Assembly: GCA_049302575.1 (NCBI GenBank)
Contig: JBAQMG010000065.1
Coordinates: 1-8,565, forward strand
DNA length: 8,565 nt
Origin: JBAQMG01 sp049302575
Lineage (GTDB): Bacteria; Bacillota; Desulfitobacteriia; Desulfitobacteriales; Desulfitobacteriaceae
Reading direction: 5' to 3'
In this document: positions 6,652-8,565 of the stretch, one piece after another
How the letters are laid out: each line of letters begins with the position of its first letter
Numbering within the stretch: position 1 is the stretch's first letter
Translations under genes and position numbers: made by a program
The notes under the pieces: generated by a model
The model's input: only the letters and a program-made list of their open reading frames with translations
What the model was told of the DNA's origin: nothing
Database searches by the model: none

Positions 6652-6703
6652 AAAGAATGTTCATCGAATACTAAGTTTAAAGTAGCCTTATCCCTTTTCA
6701 ATA

Positions 6704-7042
6704 TTATAGAACCTCTTCTCCCGTCTCACCTGTTCTTATCCTAATCGCGTTTTCTATAGAGGAAACAAAGATTTTGCCATCCCCTATTTTTCCACTCTTA
6801 CAGACAGTTTGGATTGCAGTAAGTACTTCTTTAACTTGATCATTTTTAACTACAATTTCAAGTTTAACTTTAGGAAGTAGGGTTACCGTTAACTCTACAC
6901 CCCGGTAAACCTCAAGATGCCCCTTTTGCGCTCCACAGCCTAAGACATGGGATACGGTTATACCGTTGACACCCAGATCTCCTAGGGAATTTTTTACTTC
7001 ATCTAATTTACCAGGGCGTATTATGGCTTCAATTTTTTTCAT
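6704..7042 (-). CDS. glnK: PII nitrogen-regulatory protein (GlnK-type), T-loop without Tyr51
   Basis: This 112-residue PII signal protein has the normal length and opens MKKIEAIIRPGKLDEV. PII trimers sense ATP/ADP and 2-oxoglutarate and, when linked to amt, plug the ammonium channel. Conserved nucleotide and effector residues are present: Q39 and K40 in GCGAQKGH, K58 in LLPK, GDGKIFV at 87-93, and R101 and R103 in IRIRTGE. The T-loop reads YRGVELTV, so position 51, the uridylylated tyrosine of E. coli GlnB/GlnK, is leucine, and position 49, the serine phosphorylated in cyanobacteria, is valine. Regulation by covalent modification at these sites is therefore excluded and effector binding remains. 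The Shine-Dalgarno AAAGGA (7055-7060 on the - strand) is 12 bases from ATG, rather far. It follows amt with a 30-base gap, in the same order as B. subtilis nrgA-nrgB. Confidence 0.93.
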   Translation of the reverse strand: MKKIEAIIRPGKLDEVKNSLGDLGVNGITVSHVLGCGAQKGHLEVYRGVELTVTLLPKVKLEIVVKNDQVKEVLTAIQTVCKSGKIGDGKIFVSSIENAIRIRTGETGEEVL

Positions 7043-7072
7043 TTATATAACCATTCCTTTCTTCCCATATTT

Positions 7073-8386
7073 TTAGGCAAAATCATGATAAGCTTGTTCT
7101 CCATGCATTGATAGATCCAAACCAGTTGTTTCTTCTTCCTCTGTTGCTCTTAGTTTTGTGACTAAACCTACTACTTTAAGAATAATGAACGTACCAACGA
7201 CTGCAAAAACAATGGTTGTTCCGACCGCTATCGCCTGAATCCCCAATTGACTAGGATTACCATATAATAATCCATCGGCACCAAGAGGATTTATTGTTTT
7301 AGTCGCAAATATTCCTGTGGCTAATGCTCCCCAAGTACCCCCAATTCCGTGACATCCGAAAGCATCAAGCGCATCATCATATTTCAATTTAGACTTGAGA
7401 ACACTTACTGCAAAGTAACAGATGGCACCACCAACTAAACCAATAACTATCGAGGACAGGGGGGTTACGAATCCTGCAGCTGGAGTAATTGCCACTAAGC
7501 CTGCAACTGCACCACTGGCTGCGCCAAGAACAGTAGGTTTACCACGATGAAGCCATTCAACGGTTACCCAAGCAAGTGCGGCTGCCGCAGCAGAGGTATT
7601 TGTTGTCACAAAGGCTAACCCTGCGAGACCGTTAGCCCCTAAAGCACTACCTGCATTAAAGCCAAACCATCCAAACCAGAGCAATCCCGCACCAAGCACT
7701 GTCATAGGTATATGGTGAGGAGCCATGGACTCTTTACCATGCCCCTTGCGTTTCCCTAAGATTATCGCGGCGACTAATCCAGAGAAACCAGAACTAATGT
7801 GTACGACAGTACCACCAGCAAAGTCTAATGCCCCAAGGGTTCTTAAAAATCCTCCGACACCCCAAACCCAATGAGCCAAAGGATCATAGATTAGGGTTGC
7901 CCATAGTAATATGAACAATACGAAAGCAGGAAATCTCATGCGTTCGGCAACAGAACCACTGATAAGAGCGGGAGTAATAATTGCGAACATAAGTTGAAAA
8001 GCCATAAATACCAGAGCGGGAATGGTCGCTGCGTAATCGGCATTAGGCACTTGTCCTACTCCATTTAAGCCTAACCAATTAAGTCCACCGATTATACTAC
8101 CATGATCAGATCCAAAAGACAGAGTATACCCGAATAATACCCATTGAAGTGAAATAAGTCCCATAATAATGAAGCTATGCATAATAGTGCTTAAGACATT
8201 TTTCTTGCGTACCATCCCTCCATAGAACAGAGCAAGACCTGGCGTCATCAATAGAACTAAGGCTGCCGATAAAATAAGAAAACCAGTATCCCCAGTATCG
8301 ATTTTTGGTGCCTCAGCTGCAAAGGCAACAGTTGGAAAACTTAACAAGGCAGCTACTGCAAGGGAAATAGCTACAGACTTACGCAT
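7073..8386 (-). CDS. amt: Amt-family ammonium transporter
   Basis: With the start at 8386 the precursor has 437 residues: a signal peptide (MRKSVAISLAVAALLSFPTVAFAA, likely cleaved near 24) and a mature protein of the usual 11-helix Amt/Rh fold. It moves ammonium through trimeric membrane channels. Recognisable positions are the Phe gate (F130 and F134 in AFQLMF), the channel-mouth Trp (W175), the essential Asp (D188 in GALDFAGGTVVH), the twin histidines (H196, and H346 in FGCHGIGG) and the C-terminal tail ending GEQAYHDFA. All are intact. Start choice: the frame is open to an ATG at 8425, but that would begin inside a hairpin and has no Shine-Dalgarno, while the ATG at 8386 has AGGA 8 bases upstream and begins a clean signal peptide. 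It is the first gene of the amt-glnK operon, with two terminator-like hairpins in its leader. Confidence 0.95.
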   Translation of the reverse strand: MRKSVAISLAVAALLSFPTVAFAAEAPKIDTGDTGFLILSAALVLLMTPGLALFYGGMVRKKNVLSTIMHSFIIMGLISLQWVLFGYTLSFGSDHGSIIGGLNWLGLNGVGQVPNADYAATIPALVFMAFQLMFAIITPALISGSVAERMRFPAFVLFILLWATLIYDPLAHWVWGVGGFLRTLGALDFAGGTVVHISSGFSGLVAAIILGKRKGHGKESMAPHHIPMTVLGAGLLWFGWFGFNAGSALGANGLAGLAFVTTNTSAAAAALAWVTVEWLHRGKPTVLGAASGAVAGLVAITPAAGFVTPLSSIVIGLVGGAICYFAVSVLKSKLKYDDALDAFGCHGIGGTWGALATGIFATKTINPLGADGLLYGNPSQLGIQAIAVGTTIVFAVVGTFIILKVVGLVTKLRATEEEETTGLDLSMHGEQAYHDFA

Positions 8387-8394
8387 ACTCAACA

Positions 8395-8403
8395 TCCTCT
8401 CTC
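8395..8403 (-). promoter_or_regulatory. Shine-Dalgarno that decides the amt start
   Basis: On the - strand GAGAGAGGA (8403-8395) ends 8 bases before the ATG at 8386. No similar site precedes the upstream in-frame ATG at 8425. A third in-frame ATG at 8395 overlaps this site. Confidence 0.6.
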
Positions 8404-8405
8404 TC

Positions 8406-8452
8406 AAAAATAAATGGCACTTCAAAGAGAATTAATCTCTCAAAGCGCCATT
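8406..8452 (-). terminator. Terminator-like hairpin directly before the amt ribosome-binding site
   Basis: Read on the - strand, AATGGCGCTT pairs with AAGTGCCATT as the base of the stem (8443-8452 with 8413-8422), and AGAGA-TTAAT-TCTCT forms the tip (8426-8440). The tract TATTTTT follows at 8412-8406. Positions 8419 with 8446 and 8423 with 8442 are A-C or C-A mismatches on the + strand but U-G wobbles in - strand RNA, so the fold belongs to the - strand. The site lies only about 27 bases before the amt ATG, so any amt transcript must contain it. Confidence 0.6.
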
Positions 8453-8480
8453 GCCTTGTTAAACGAATAAACCTGAAGAG

Positions 8481-8532
8481 AAAAAACACGGTGCTTTGGA
8501 AGGGTTCCTAAGTTCCTCTTCCAAAGCACCGT
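8481..8532 (-). terminator. Strong intrinsic terminator or attenuator upstream of amt
   Basis: On the - strand ACGGTGCTTTGGAAG (8532-8518) pairs perfectly with CTTCCAAAGCACCGT (8502-8488), a 15-bp stem with a 15-base loop that can be tightened by GG-CC pairing. It is followed by G and then T6 (8486-8481). There is no T-run on the + side, so it acts on - strand transcripts. It either ends a gene beyond the right edge or attenuates amt-glnK transcription. Confidence 0.8.
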
Positions 8533-8539
8533 TGCTTTG
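8522..8539 (-). promoter_or_regulatory. Alternative hairpin competing with the outer amt-leader terminator
   Basis: On the - strand CAAAGCA (8539-8533) can pair with TGCTTTG (8528-8522) around ACGG, or as 6 bp around the hexaloop AACGGT. The second arm is part of the terminator's 5' arm, so this hairpin and the terminator cannot form together. This is the classical antiterminator arrangement. The 6-7 bp stem is much weaker than the 15-bp terminator, so it would need help from a factor or from kinetics. Confidence 0.4.
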
Positions 8540-8546
8540 CTTGATA

Positions 8547-8565
8547 TAAGTGTGTGCACACCTTA
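8547..8565 (-). repeat. Near-palindrome at the right edge
   Basis: GTGTGCACAC is a perfect 10-base palindrome. It is flanked by TAAG on the left and CTTA on the right, with one extra base on the left side. It may be an operator or the first hairpin of the amt leader. On the - strand TTATAT (8549-8544) just inside it could be a -10, but its -35 would lie outside the window. Confidence 0.35.

Noticed and set aside
8387..8425. A 13-residue N-terminal extension of Amt from ATG 8425
   Set aside because: It has no Shine-Dalgarno, lies in a stem-loop with a T-rich tail and would put charged residues before a clean signal peptide.
8413..8452. Sigma-54 promoter (TGGCAC at 8415-8420) for the nitrogen operon
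   Set aside because: It points away from amt, and no GC element occurs at the required distance on either strand.
1..8565. CRISPR array, tRNA or rRNA genes, complete insertion sequence
   Set aside because: No regularly spaced direct repeats, cloverleaf-like sequence or transposase with terminal repeats was seen on reading both strands.

Overview
The window looks like a chromosomal stretch of an AT-rich, low-GC Gram-positive anaerobe. The protein set, strong purine-rich Shine-Dalgarno sites and compact hairpin terminators suggest a clostridial Firmicute. Sequence style (class II asparaginase, single-domain molbindin, amt-glnK pair, DHA2 exporter) recalls Desulfosporosinus/Desulfitobacterium relatives. 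That placement is from memory of family resemblance, not a search.

Layout, left to right. Positions 1-81 hold the last 26 codons of an unrecognised gene. A 346-base gap follows, with a candidate extended -10 promoter and a tiny start-stop ORF, and leads into a class II L-asparaginase (428-1447, +). Convergent to it is a small molybdate-binding Mop protein (1476-1679, -); the two share a bidirectional terminator whose stem contains the asparaginase stop codon. Divergent from mop is a two-gene + strand unit: a membrane-anchored exported metallophosphoesterase (1801-3264) and a 14-helix DHA2-type drug/solute exporter (best start 3354, end 4862), closed by an 18-bp hairpin. A 378-base gap with several strong inverted repeats precedes mntH (5241-6518, +), an NRAMP manganese/iron importer with all metal-binding residues. 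A 15-bp hairpin separates mntH from the convergent amt-glnK operon (- strand: amt 7073-8386, then glnK 6704-7042).

Functionally this is a nutrient and stress neighbourhood: nitrogen release from asparagine, ammonium uptake with its PII regulator, molybdate binding, Mn uptake and efflux. The genes form separate transcription units and nothing shows they work as one system. I found no CRISPR array, tRNA, rRNA, complete mobile element or obvious new defence-type system.

The most interesting material is non-coding. The amt leader (8387-8565) contains two terminator-like hairpins in tandem on the - strand. The outer one is a strong terminator whose 5' arm can instead pair with an upstream segment, giving a mutually exclusive hairpin with loop AACGGU. 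This has the layout of a transcription attenuator, possibly of the ANTAR type. The mntH leader also holds a perfect 12-bp hairpin nested in further pairings. It does not match the Mn riboswitch I know and may be an unassigned structured RNA or a dispersed repeat.
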